A stretch of DNA of 64,000 bases from Anderseniella sp039978075 (GTDB lineage: Bacteria; Pseudomonadota; Alphaproteobacteria; Rhizobiales; Aestuariivirgaceae). Location of the stretch: assembly GCA_039978075.1 (NCBI GenBank), contig JBDWCA010000015.1, forward strand, positions 186,001 to 250,000, given 5' to 3'. Position numbers and translations under genes: made by a program. The notes below the pieces were generated by a model that saw only the letters and a program-made list of their open reading frames with translations, did no database searches and was not told the DNA's origin. Each line of letters starts with the position of its first letter. Position 1 is the stretch's first letter. Positions 7,622-15,545 of the stretch are shown piece by piece.

Positions 7622-9121
7622 ATGAGCATGTCCAAACAAGACTATGAAAAGATCGCCGATACAATGAAACCGCGGTTTCAGGCTTTCATTGACGGAAAGT
7701 ACTGCGACGCCAGCAGCGGGCAAACCTTTGCCTGCCACAACCCGGCAACCGGGGAGTTGATCGGACAGGTCGCTCATTGTGATGCAGACGATGTTGACCG
7801 CGCCGTCACTGTCGCGCGGAAACGTTTCGATCAGGGCGTCTGGTCGCGTGCCACCCCGGAAGCGCGCAAGGAAGTTTTGCTTAAACTTGCAGATCTGGTA
7901 CGCAAGCACACTGTCGAACTGGCCGTGATGGAAAGCATGGATACCGGTAAGACCATCACCGACTGCCTGCATGAAATCGGCACTGAGGCTCCTGCTTTCT
8001 TTCAGTGGTATGCTGAACTGGCAGACAAGGCGTTTGGCAAGATCGCCCCGACCGGACAAGATGCCCTGGGTTTGATCATCAAGGAACCGGTTGGCGTCGC
8101 GGGTCTGATCGTTCCATGGAACTTTCCATTTCTCATGGCCGTGTGGAAAGTCGCGCCTTCGCTGGCTGTAGGATGTTCTGCGATTGTTAAACCCGCCGAG
8201 CAGGCACCGTTAACCGCACTGCGGTTGGCAGAACTGGCGCAGGAAGCAGGCGTCCCCGACGGCGTCCTGCAGGTATTGCCGGGGATGGGCGAAACGGCCG
8301 GTCAGGCAATCGGTCGTCACGGTGACGTCGATGTGGTGTCCTTCACCGGATCAACCGAAGTCGGCCGCCTGTTCATGCGTTACTCCGGCGAAAGCAACCT
8401 CAAGGGCATCAGCCTCGAAATGGGCGGCAAAAGCCCTTTCATCGTACTCGATGATGCCACTATCGACGACGACATGATCGAACATGCGGCCATGTCCGCT
8501 TTCTGGAATGGCGGGCAGAACTGTTCGGCCAATATGCGCCAGCTGATTGCGGCCCCCGTGGTCGAGGAATACACCGATCGCATCTGCAGTCGCGTCAAGG
8601 CGTTTTCCGTAGGTGATCCGCTGGACCCGTCAACCGACATCGGATCCATGATCACACCGGGTCACAAGGAAAGTGTGATGCGCTACATAGAAAGCGGCTC
8701 TACACAAGGAGCCCGAATGCTGATGGGTGGAGACCTCGACCGGCCTGGCTCTTTCATCAGACCCACAGTCTTTTCTGACGTCACTACGGATATGACAATC
8801 GCTCAGGATGAAATATTTGGCCCTGTGCTCGGCATCCTGCCTGTCAAGTCCACCGAGCAGGCTCTTCAGATAGCGCGGGATACGGAATACGGCCTGCACG
8901 CAACGCTTTTCACAAGCGACATTGATCGCGCCATACACACCGCTCGCGCCCTGCCCTGCGGAACAGTTTCCATAAATGGGTTTTCCGAGGGTGATATCAA
9001 AACGCCATTTGGCGGGTACAAGCTTTCCGGTTCACTGTCGCGCGACAACGGGACAGAAGCACTGGACCAGTACCTGCAGACAAAAACAATATGGATCAAC
9101 GTTCGCGATCTTGCTGCTTAG
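7622..9121 (+). CDS. NAD(P)-dependent aldehyde dehydrogenase (499 aa)
   Basis: A full-length ALDH superfamily enzyme. Visible motifs are PWNFPFLMAVWK, FTGSTEVGR for the cofactor site, the general-base Glu266 in LEMGGKSP, and the catalytic Cys301 in GGQNCSA. The C-terminal PFGGYKLSG motif is present. It most resembles the betaine-aldehyde and gamma-glutamyl-gamma-aminobutyraldehyde dehydrogenase branch (PuuC-like), so an amino-aldehyde is possible; this fits the MocR regulator upstream, since that family often controls amine catabolism. It is co-directional with the epoxide hydrolase and probably in one transcript. Confidence 0.93.
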   Translation: MSMSKQDYEKIADTMKPRFQAFIDGKYCDASSGQTFACHNPATGELIGQVAHCDADDVDRAVTVARKRFDQGVWSRATPEARKEVLLKLADLVRKHTVELAVMESMDTGKTITDCLHEIGTEAPAFFQWYAELADKAFGKIAPTGQDALGLIIKEPVGVAGLIVPWNFPFLMAVWKVAPSLAVGCSAIVKPAEQAPLTALRLAELAQEAGVPDGVLQVLPGMGETAGQAIGRHGDVDVVSFTGSTEVGRLFMRYSGESNLKGISLEMGGKSPFIVLDDATIDDDMIEHAAMSAFWNGGQNCSANMRQLIAAPVVEEYTDRICSRVKAFSVGDPLDPSTDIGSMITPGHKESVMRYIESGSTQGARMLMGGDLDRPGSFIRPTVFSDVTTDMTIAQDEIFGPVLGILPVKSTEQALQIARDTEYGLHATLFTSDIDRAIHTARALPCGTVSINGFSEGDIKTPFGGYKLSGSLSRDNGTEALDQYLQTKTIWINVRDLAA

Positions 9122-9190
9122 AGTCCGAGACAGACACACTCTTGAAGGTTGAGTGTCGCGGTGCAAAACTATCCGAATGAGTGTTCCCAT

Positions 9191-10150
9191 TCAGGAATGT
9201 TGCTCGTCCACTTCAGCCAGCAGCACCTGCAGGGCCTTGGCATAATACTTACGCCAGCCCGATTGTGGTGTCCGCATGAACCATGAATTACGCAGGTCCC
9301 AGATGCCGGTATAAAGCGTGTTCAGCACGTCATCGTCGATCCAGGCGAAGCCTCCAAGCGTGTACAGCGTAAACTCGGAGAAATAGATTTGTCCATCAAC
9401 CAGGTACAAGTCGCATCGGACAAAGTCAAAATGACGAGACAGGTCCAGAGCGGTCTGTCTGAGCTTCTGCCATTCCGCCGGAGCGCGAATATCCGGTGAC
9501 AGCTCGCCGCCGTCAAACATGCCGGAATGCGTTTTGCCAGCGTCGTCCAGCACCCCTTCAATTCTTCGGCCGTCGGGCCCGGCTTGCCGGACAAATACAA
9601 ATGCCATTTTGCCGGCACCACAATAGAACTTGTATTCACCCGCAATTGGCTGTCCGTTTTCAGTCAGCATTTCTTCCACGAACAAGGCCGGTTCGACGCC
9701 ATAATATCCCCATTCGGCATGGCGGCGCCCAAAACTTCTGTTCATCCAGCTGTTGGCCTCAAGGTTGAGTTTGGTGCGGTCGAATTCGCCATCCTTGATG
9801 AAGATGTTCCAACCCGAACCGTGATTGGCTTTCACAACAACATCACCAGCCAGAATCTCATCAGGTATTTCTTCAGCACGTGACCCGACCCACAGGGTAC
9901 GCGGTACTTTGATGTCCTGGCAGTGCATGGAGGCAAATTGCTTCGCCTTCAGTTTGTCACTGACAACCGTGAACACAGGATTTCGGTCAAAACTCTTGCG
10001 CCAGGCGTATTTGTCATTTCGCCACAACGGAAAAGCCGGATTGGGCCAGCGGCCGATTTTACGCCGAAACGAGAGCGTCTGGCGAGGATAGGTCAAGCAG
10101 CACCAAAATCGTACCGCTGCAACTACAACTTGTGCCAGGCGAATATTCAT
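9191..10150 (-). CDS. TupA-like ATP-grasp protein, polysaccharide-associated (319 aa)
   Basis: Belongs to the TupA-like ATP-grasp family often annotated as glycosyltransferase and found near surface polysaccharide genes. Signature stretches are DKLKAKQFASMH, VPRTLWVG, VVVKANHGSGWN (ATP-binding), LFVEEML, EYKFYC and the metal-binding FVRCDLYLVDGQIYFSEFTLY, where acidic residues bind magnesium. The C-terminus matches the second copy at 42751-43746 (ILDLRNSWF-like segment and SGWRKYYAKAL versus TGWRGAYARWL). No polysaccharide operon surrounds either copy. There is no clear Shine-Dalgarno before this ATG, so the start is less certain than the stop. Confidence 0.8.
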   Translation of the reverse strand: MNIRLAQVVVAAVRFWCCLTYPRQTLSFRRKIGRWPNPAFPLWRNDKYAWRKSFDRNPVFTVVSDKLKAKQFASMHCQDIKVPRTLWVGSRAEEIPDEILAGDVVVKANHGSGWNIFIKDGEFDRTKLNLEANSWMNRSFGRRHAEWGYYGVEPALFVEEMLTENGQPIAGEYKFYCGAGKMAFVFVRQAGPDGRRIEGVLDDAGKTHSGMFDGGELSPDIRAPAEWQKLRQTALDLSRHFDFVRCDLYLVDGQIYFSEFTLYTLGGFAWIDDDVLNTLYTGIWDLRNSWFMRTPQSGWRKYYAKALQVLLAEVDEQHS

Positions 10151-10295
10151 CTAAAGACAAAGGCGCCGTCGGAAGCCGGGTGCCGGGCCAGTCACGCCTG
10201 GTCACCGTTGAGCGATATCGGAAAAATCATGCCGCAGACCAATTGCAATTCCTTCCTGTCGGTGTTCACCGGATACTTTGTGCCGGATCGACGGA

Positions 10296-12905
10296 TCAGC
10301 CTATTGCTTCCTTCACCGCTTCAGCAAGCTGCTTGAGAGTGAACGGTTTGGGTAGAAAGGCAAAATCGGTCTGGCCCTCAAGGTTTTTCTCGAACGCATC
10401 TTCGGCATAGCCGGAGATGAACACGATCTTGGTCTTGACCCCGCGCTTGCGCAGTTCGCGCAGCATGCTTGGGCCGTCCATTTCAGGCATCACCACATCT
10501 GACACGATCAGATCAGGTTCTGCACCATACTCTTCCAGCACTTCCAGCCCAACCTCCCCGGAATCAGCCTCCAGCACCGTGTAGCCGCGCGATTCCAGCG
10601 CCCGCTTGGCGAACGAGCGCACGGCATCTTCGTCTTCAACGAGCAGAATGGTGCCGGTGCCGGTAAGGTCCACGCTCTTCGGTTCACCGATTGCAGCTTC
10701 CGATACCCGCGCCTCTTCTTCTTCCTGGGTCTCGATGTATTGCGGCAGGTAGACCTTGAACGTGGTTCCCTTGCCCAGTTCGCTGTCACAGAAGATGAAC
10801 CCGCCGGTCTGCTTGATGATGCCGTATACCGTCGACAATCCGAGCCCGGTTCCCTTGCCCACTTCCTTGGTGGAGAAAAACGGTTCGTAAATTTTATCAA
10901 GCACATCCTGCGGCATGCCTGTGCCCGTGTCAGCGACTTCCAGAAGAACATACTCTCCCGGCGGCATCAGGCCTGGTTTCACTCCTTCTGATTCGGTAGT
11001 AGACACATTGCTGGATCGCAGTGTCAGCACGCCGCCATCAGTCATGGCATCGCGCGCATTCACGCACAGATTGATCACGACCTGCTCAAACTGGTTGATA
11101 TCGACCTTGATGCGGTCGAGATCGCGGCCATGCACGATCTTCAGCTCGACCGTTTCACCAAGCAGGCGACCCAGCAGGTTACCGAGGTCCGACAGCACGT
11201 CGGTCAGCGACAGAACTTCAGGCCGCAAAGTCTGGCGGCGTGAGAACGCCAGCAACTGACGCACCAGGTTTGCTGCCCGGTTGGCGTTCTGCTTGATGTT
11301 CATGATGTCGGCAAATGACGGATCGGTCGGCCGGTGACGGGCCAGCAACAGATCGGAAAAGCCGATGATCGCTGTAAGCACATTGTTGAAATCATGCGCA
11401 ACACCGCCGGCAAGCTGGCCAACGGCCTGCATCTTCTGGCTTTGCGCAAGCTGTGTCTCCAAAGACGAGTGCTTCGTGGTGTCCACGGCAAACACCATGA
11501 CGGCACCCTTGCCTCCGGTCTCATCGGCAACACAATAGACCTGGCCCGAAGTTTCCTCCGTGCCCAGGAAATGAAAGTCGGTCGGCTTGGTTTCCGCCTT
11601 GCCACCCGCAGCATCAGCGACAAGCCGGTCAAGTATTTCGCGTTCGTCCTCACGCACCAGTTTCGACAGGGAACTGCGCCGCTTTGCTTTCGGCGCAAGC
11701 TCGAGAAATGCCGCGTTCATGGTTTCGATAGAGCCTTTGGCATTCAATTGCACAATGCCGATGGGCAGGGAATTGAACAGCCGGGAAATCTGCACCTGGG
11801 CTTCGCCGGAATTCTTCTCAACCGCAAAATGGGCACGTCTGTCCAGCACGAGCGTCCGCGATGGCTGCAATTTGCCTTCCCCGTCAAATTCACAGCGGTG
11901 CACCACGCGGGCCGGAATAATCTCACCTGTCCTGGTTGCAAGATCCAGGTCGAATACTTCTGTTACCGGCCGCCCGGCTTCCGGTTCAATACCGCCGAGC
12001 AGCTTGGCCCCCTTGTCGGTGACGATATCAGACAGTCTCAGGTTGCCGTCCGTAGTCGCCGGCAGATCCAGCCCCAGCCATTCAGCCAGTGTGGCATTGA
12101 TATAGGCTATTGTTCCATCTGCAGTCGTGGAGAAGAACCCGGCCGGTGCATGGTCGAGATAATTGATGATGTATTGCAGATTTTCGAAGGCGTCCTCCTG
12201 GGACGCCCGGGCATCTGTTTCATCCACAAGCCGCCATACCGAATAGGGCTGGCCAGCTCCGACTTTCAGCGGCTTGACCTGCAGTCGCAGCCAGGCGGCC
12301 GCATCAGCGCGCGCACCTGCGGCCGCAGATCCTGCTGCCAGCCTGAACTGCTCGGACGCTTCCTTGCCCTCACGCGCTGCACGCGCCAGCCGGTAAACCC
12401 GTTCCGACACGTCCGGGTAGCCCGAATACAAGGTCTCGAGATTGACTATCCTGCCCTGGCCGGACGCTGAGACAAGACGCTGATAAGACGAATTGGAGTA
12501 GATGATCAATCCGCGTGCATCCGCCACCACGCACGGTTCGCCGACGGCATCGAACAACTGATCAAAAAATTCCTTCTGCCGGGGAGCCCGCCCGAAATGC
12601 ACAAACCCCGCCAGCGCGCCGAACACCGCTAGCAACCCGGTAAGCGACATCAGGGCCAACGCAACCAGGACGATCTGCGGGACAATGGCACCTGTTGTCT
12701 GAACTGCAAAGTAGACGATTATGGCCAGAGCAATTGCCAGCAGAAGACTGAGCACCGGCTTGCCGTCCGACTGCGCCGGGCGCAATTCGCGAACAGGAGA
12801 CACCTCTGCCAGCGCCGGGTCTGCTTCCTGGTCAGGCGGCGGAGCAGGTGTTTCAACATGGTTTGCGGAACCGTTTTCCGGTTCGATTTGAATATCTTTG
12901 CTCAT
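10296..12905 (-). CDS. cckA: Hybrid histidine kinase CckA, cell-cycle phosphorelay (869 aa)
   Basis: Two membrane helices (about 50-70 and 77-105) are followed by three PAS-like regions (about 115-230, 240-360, 370-480), HisKA with the phosphorylated His in QLAGGVAHDFNN (about 504), HATPase (NLCVNARDAM, DTGTGMP, GKGTGLGLSTVYG) and a C-terminal receiver (LVEDEDAVRSF, SDVVMPEMDG, LPKPF). This order and the HDFNN box are those of CckA, which feeds phosphate through ChpT to CtrA and CpdR to set replication and division timing. I prefer the ATG at 12905 over an in-frame TTG nine bases upstream. A FliO-like gene diverges from it. Confidence 0.92.
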   Translation of the reverse strand: MSKDIQIEPENGSANHVETPAPPPDQEADPALAEVSPVRELRPAQSDGKPVLSLLLAIALAIIVYFAVQTTGAIVPQIVLVALALMSLTGLLAVFGALAGFVHFGRAPRQKEFFDQLFDAVGEPCVVADARGLIIYSNSSYQRLVSASGQGRIVNLETLYSGYPDVSERVYRLARAAREGKEASEQFRLAAGSAAAGARADAAAWLRLQVKPLKVGAGQPYSVWRLVDETDARASQEDAFENLQYIINYLDHAPAGFFSTTADGTIAYINATLAEWLGLDLPATTDGNLRLSDIVTDKGAKLLGGIEPEAGRPVTEVFDLDLATRTGEIIPARVVHRCEFDGEGKLQPSRTLVLDRRAHFAVEKNSGEAQVQISRLFNSLPIGIVQLNAKGSIETMNAAFLELAPKAKRRSSLSKLVREDEREILDRLVADAAGGKAETKPTDFHFLGTEETSGQVYCVADETGGKGAVMVFAVDTTKHSSLETQLAQSQKMQAVGQLAGGVAHDFNNVLTAIIGFSDLLLARHRPTDPSFADIMNIKQNANRAANLVRQLLAFSRRQTLRPEVLSLTDVLSDLGNLLGRLLGETVELKIVHGRDLDRIKVDINQFEQVVINLCVNARDAMTDGGVLTLRSSNVSTTESEGVKPGLMPPGEYVLLEVADTGTGMPQDVLDKIYEPFFSTKEVGKGTGLGLSTVYGIIKQTGGFIFCDSELGKGTTFKVYLPQYIETQEEEEARVSEAAIGEPKSVDLTGTGTILLVEDEDAVRSFAKRALESRGYTVLEADSGEVGLEVLEEYGAEPDLIVSDVVMPEMDGPSMLRELRKRGVKTKIVFISGYAEDAFEKNLEGQTDFAFLPKPFTLKQLAEAVKEAIG

Positions 12906-12991
12906 GTACCCCAATGTGCCTGACGTGCCGCATCGCCCCGAATCAGGTGCAAGTATAGCCGGATTGTGCCATGTATCAGCCCTAAACGGGC

Positions 12992-13008
12992 GTTAGATTC
13001 AACCTAAC
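12992..13008. promoter_or_regulatory. Dyad in the cckA / fliO-like divergent promoter
   Basis: GTTAG-N7-CTAAC, with a GATTC (GANTC, CcrM methylation target) inside it. The region is 190 bp between two divergent starts. The spacing recalls CtrA-type paired TTAA boxes but the bases do not match that consensus well, so binding by any named regulator is unproven. Confidence 0.3.
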
Positions 13009-13095
13009 ATTACTGGCGCTTGGCCGCATTGTTGTGTAATTGGTGTACATGGTACGGACAAACCAAACAGGCCATCGCCAATAGGGGGAACGGAA

Positions 13096-13608
13096 ATGGA
13101 ACTTCTAGAGCCTTACATGAACTGGATATATCTTGGCTGTGTTATACTGGCAGTATTCATATTTGCCTGGCTGATGATACGCGCGCTCGGTGGACGCGTC
13201 CGCGCAAAACGCGGCTCCCGTCTTGGCATTTCCGAGTACTACGAAGTCGATAAATCCCGTTTCCTGGTACTGGTTCGCCGCGATGATGTGGAACATCTTG
13301 TACTGGTCGGCGGCTCGCAGGACGTGGTAATCGAGGCAGGCATCTCAACCAAGCCATCACGCCAGGGTGCCGCTGCGGGCGCCAAGCGAAACAGGAATTT
13401 GGCAGCTGATGCTATTGATGGTGCGCCGGCAGCGCCTCCACCAAGGCCGGTAACGGAAGCACCACCACTGGGAACCGCAGATCCTGCCGGAAATGTTCGC
13501 CCGTTGGGATCTCGTCCCGCGCCGCGGCCTCCGGTATTCGCAGAACCCGCACCTGCTGATCGTCCGCCGAACTTGCGGGCGGTGGAACACGATCTGGATC
13601 GGAAGTAA
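13096..13608 (+). CDS. FliO/MopB-like membrane protein (170 aa)
   Basis: One N-terminal membrane helix (about 8-30, YLGCVILAVFIFAWLMIRALGG) is followed by a short beta domain with RFLVLVRRDDVEHLVLVGG and DVVIEAGI, the pattern of FliO-family flagellar export accessory proteins. The C-terminal half is Pro/Ala-rich and probably disordered, as is common in rhizobial homologues. No other flagellar gene is in the window. Its position divergent from cckA and next to dksA is, as I recall, conserved in rhizobia, so the gene may be a cell-cycle-linked envelope protein rather than part of a flagellar operon. RBS-like GGGGAACGGAA precedes the ATG. Confidence 0.65.
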   Translation: MELLEPYMNWIYLGCVILAVFIFAWLMIRALGGRVRAKRGSRLGISEYYEVDKSRFLVLVRRDDVEHLVLVGGSQDVVIEAGISTKPSRQGAAAGAKRNRNLAADAIDGAPAAPPPRPVTEAPPLGTADPAGNVRPLGSRPAPRPPVFAEPAPADRPPNLRAVEHDLDRK

Positions 13609-13610
13609 CA

Positions 13611-13656
13611 GCTGGATCAGGTTTATGGGTTCAGTTGAAACCATGTTGCTCCAGAC
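13611..13656 (-). repeat. Dispersed nested-palindrome element, copy A (short type)
   Basis: On the minus strand it reads CTGGAGCAACATGG, TTTCAACTGAACCC, then ATAAACCTGATC. It starts 3 bp after the fliO-like stop and lies between that gene and the dksA terminator. Copy C at 59961-59996 has the same order and spacing with few changes. The inner arms pair GGTTTCA with TGAACC. Confidence 0.7.
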
Positions 13657-13667
13657 ACCTGTTTACA

Positions 13668-13708
13668 AAAACAAAGGGCCGAAGTTCGCAACTTCGGCCC
13701 TTTGTTTT
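13668..13708 (-). terminator. Strong bidirectional rho-independent terminator (dksA / fliO-like)
   Basis: Perfect 19-bp arms (13668-13686 and 13690-13708) around a CGC loop; the stem core is AAAGGGCCGAAGTT. A/T tracts at both ends make it functional on either strand, ending the convergent dksA and fliO-like transcripts. Confidence 0.9.
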
Positions 13709-13743
13709 GTGTGTGTTGTCCCGATACCGGCTAGAGCTGCCAT

Positions 13744-14160
13744 TCAATCATCGCGATAGACCTTTTCGCGACGCTCGTGACGTTCCTGGGCCTCAACGGA
13801 AAGTGTGGCGATGGGACGGGCATCCAGGCGGCGCAGCGAAATCGGCTCTCCGGTTTCCTCACAGTACCCGTAGATACCATCGTCAATGCGCTTCAAGGCA
13901 GACTCTATCTTTGCGATCAGCTTGCGCTGTCTGTCACGGGTGCGGAGCTCCAGCGACCGGTCTGTTTCCGTGGATGCCCTGTCCGCAGCATCCGGCAGTA
14001 CGAGATTTTCCGTCTGCAGGTTTTGCAGCGTCTCGCGACTTTCACGCAGAATGTCTTCTTTCCAGGCAAGCAGTTTTGCCCGGAAGTATTCTTGTTGCCG
14101 TTCGCTCATGAACGGCTCCTTTTCCAGCTTGGATAGCGGAATCGGCTTGTTCTCTCCCAT
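13744..14160 (-). CDS. dksA: RNA polymerase-binding transcription factor DksA, rhizobial type (138 aa)
   Basis: Coiled-coil region (about 25-95) with ERQQEYFRAKLLAWKEDIL and the tip segment LPDAADRASTETDRS containing the functional DxxDxA pattern, then a C-terminal YGYCEETGEPISLRRLDARP segment. DksA modulates initiation with ppGpp by entering the RNA polymerase secondary channel. The four-cysteine zinc finger of the E. coli protein is reduced to a single Cys; the other positions are Glu, Thr or Ser, as in other alphaproteobacterial DksA proteins. The ATG at 14160 (MGENKPIPLSK) has GAGG about 10 nt upstream; the frame extends to a TTG at 14184 but that is less likely. Confidence 0.92.
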   Translation of the reverse strand: MGENKPIPLSKLEKEPFMSERQQEYFRAKLLAWKEDILRESRETLQNLQTENLVLPDAADRASTETDRSLELRTRDRQRKLIAKIESALKRIDDGIYGYCEETGEPISLRRLDARPIATLSVEAQERHERREKVYRDD

Positions 14161-14424
14161 GAACTTCAATCCTCGGTTCAACAACTGCGACTGATTGCGC
14201 CTCTATATCGTCAGGGCAACGCGGGCGCAACCGGTTAATGAGACGCGCAGTGAAAAGTGATTCCATGAAAGGTTATTGACAGTTACCGGCTTTCGCGCAA
14301 TTCGCATTCCGTTGATTCCAGATGTTTCGCACTATCACACCAGCCATTGCCAGTAATACCTGCTTAGGGCACAAAGCCGGTTCGTGATCTCGATAACAAA
14401 AGATGAAAAGGCCCGGACAGCGAT

Positions 14425-15270
14425 ATGAGATTTGAAGGCACCAGCGACTATATCGCTACCGAAGACCTGCGTGTGGCCGTCAATGCGGCGATCGTGCTGG
14501 AGAGACCCCTCCTTATCAAGGGCGAACCGGGCACGGGCAAAACCGTTCTGGCCCACGAAGTTGCCAAGGCAATCGAAACACCGCTGCTGGAATGGCACAT
14601 CAAGTCCACGACCAAGGCCCAGCAGGGCTTGTATGAATATGATGCGGTATCGCGCCTTCGCGACAGCCAGCTGGGCGATGAGCGCGTGCATGACATCAAA
14701 AATTACATCAAGCGCGGCAAGCTTTGGGATGCATTCACCGCTGAGCGGCGCTCAGTGTTGCTGATTGACGAAATTGACAAGGCCGATATCGAGTTTCCGA
14801 ACGATCTTCTGCAGGAACTCGACCGCATGGAGTTCCATGTCTATGAGACCGGCGAAACCATCAAGGCGGAAAACCGGCCGGTGGTGATCATTACCTCCAA
14901 CAACGAAAAAGAACTGCCTGACGCCTTCCTGCGCCGGTGTTTCTTCCATTTCATCAAGTTTCCCGACGCCGACACCATGACCGAAATTATTGAAGTCCAC
15001 TATCCCGGCCTGAAGCAGCGTATGGTCAGTGAAGCTCTCAATATTTTTTACGAGGTTCGCGATGTGCCGGGCCTGAAAAAGAAACCGTCTACATCTGAAC
15101 TCCTCGACTGGATAAAGCTGTTGCTCAATGAGGATGTCACCCCGGAAACACTGCGCCAGAAAGACCCGACCAAGGTCATCCCGCCGCTGCATGGTGCATT
15201 GTTGAAGAACGAGCAGGATGTCGCCCTTTTTGAACGGCTTGCCTTCATGGCACGCAGGGAAAGCCGTTAG
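14425..15270 (+). CDS. MoxR-family AAA+ ATPase (281 aa)
   Basis: Walker A is GEPGTGKT (33-40), Walker B is SVLLIDEIDKAD (about 110-121), sensor 1 is IITSNNEKELPDAFLRRC with the arginine-finger region. This is the short MoxR type that works as a chaperone with VWA proteins to load metals or mature enzymes. Such genes are usually followed directly by a CoxE-like VWA gene; here the apparent partner is at 43779-44957, about 28 kb away. A nested-palindrome repeat begins at the stop codon. It diverges from dksA across a 264-bp region with no convincing promoter other than a TTGACA at 14276-14281. Confidence 0.9.
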   Translation: MRFEGTSDYIATEDLRVAVNAAIVLERPLLIKGEPGTGKTVLAHEVAKAIETPLLEWHIKSTTKAQQGLYEYDAVSRLRDSQLGDERVHDIKNYIKRGKLWDAFTAERRSVLLIDEIDKADIEFPNDLLQELDRMEFHVYETGETIKAENRPVVIITSNNEKELPDAFLRRCFFHFIKFPDADTMTEIIEVHYPGLKQRMVSEALNIFYEVRDVPGLKKKPSTSELLDWIKLLLNEDVTPETLRQKDPTKVIPPLHGALLKNEQDVALFERLAFMARRESR

Positions 15271-15332
15271 AGCAACATGGGTTCAATTGAACCCGTAGAG
15301 TTGCCCTGACACTTTGGAAGCGATCAGGTTTG
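15268..15332 (+). repeat. Dispersed nested-palindrome element, copy B (long type)
   Basis: It begins TTAGAGCAACATGGGTTC and continues AATTGAACCC, then 27 nt, then GATCAGGTTT. The inner stem GGGTTC/GAACCC and the outer GCAAC/GTTGC nest. The TAG stop of the MoxR gene is the first triplet of the element. Copy D at 61490-61556 has the same layout, with the same 27-nt spacing and about two thirds identity across that spacer. Confidence 0.75.
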
Positions 15333-15341
15333 GTTAGCGGA

Positions 15342-15545
15342 TCACTCGCCGACACACCGGCCGTCATGGGTTTTGACGGTCTCCGCACTCCTGCAATAAA
15401 CCTCGCAGTTCCCTGCCCGTTCGCAATTGCTGCGAATTGCACCGCCTGTTGCGGAAATGACAGTGTCTTGAACATCGCGCGTGCTGCATCCTGTCAACAC
15501 CACGACAAGCGACATCAGCAGCAATATCATCATCAGTTTTGGCAT
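15342..15545 (-). CDS. Small lipoprotein (67 aa)
   Basis: A lipoprotein signal peptide with LTGC lipobox (Cys at about 20) is followed by a 47-residue mature part with four further cysteines (SNCERAGNCEVYCRS and RCVGE), suggesting disulfide bonds in the periplasm. Its start overlaps the end of the upstream lipoprotein gene by 13 bp, so both are translationally coupled. No family recognised; function unknown. Confidence 0.7.
   Translation of the reverse strand: MPKLMMILLLMSLVVVLTGCSTRDVQDTVISATGGAIRSNCERAGNCEVYCRSAETVKTHDGRCVGE

Noticed and set aside
11334..12470. A 378-codon frame opposite cckA, and similar long antisense frames such as 33378-34331
   Set aside because: They lie antisense to well-supported genes and show composition expected of GC-rich shadow frames.
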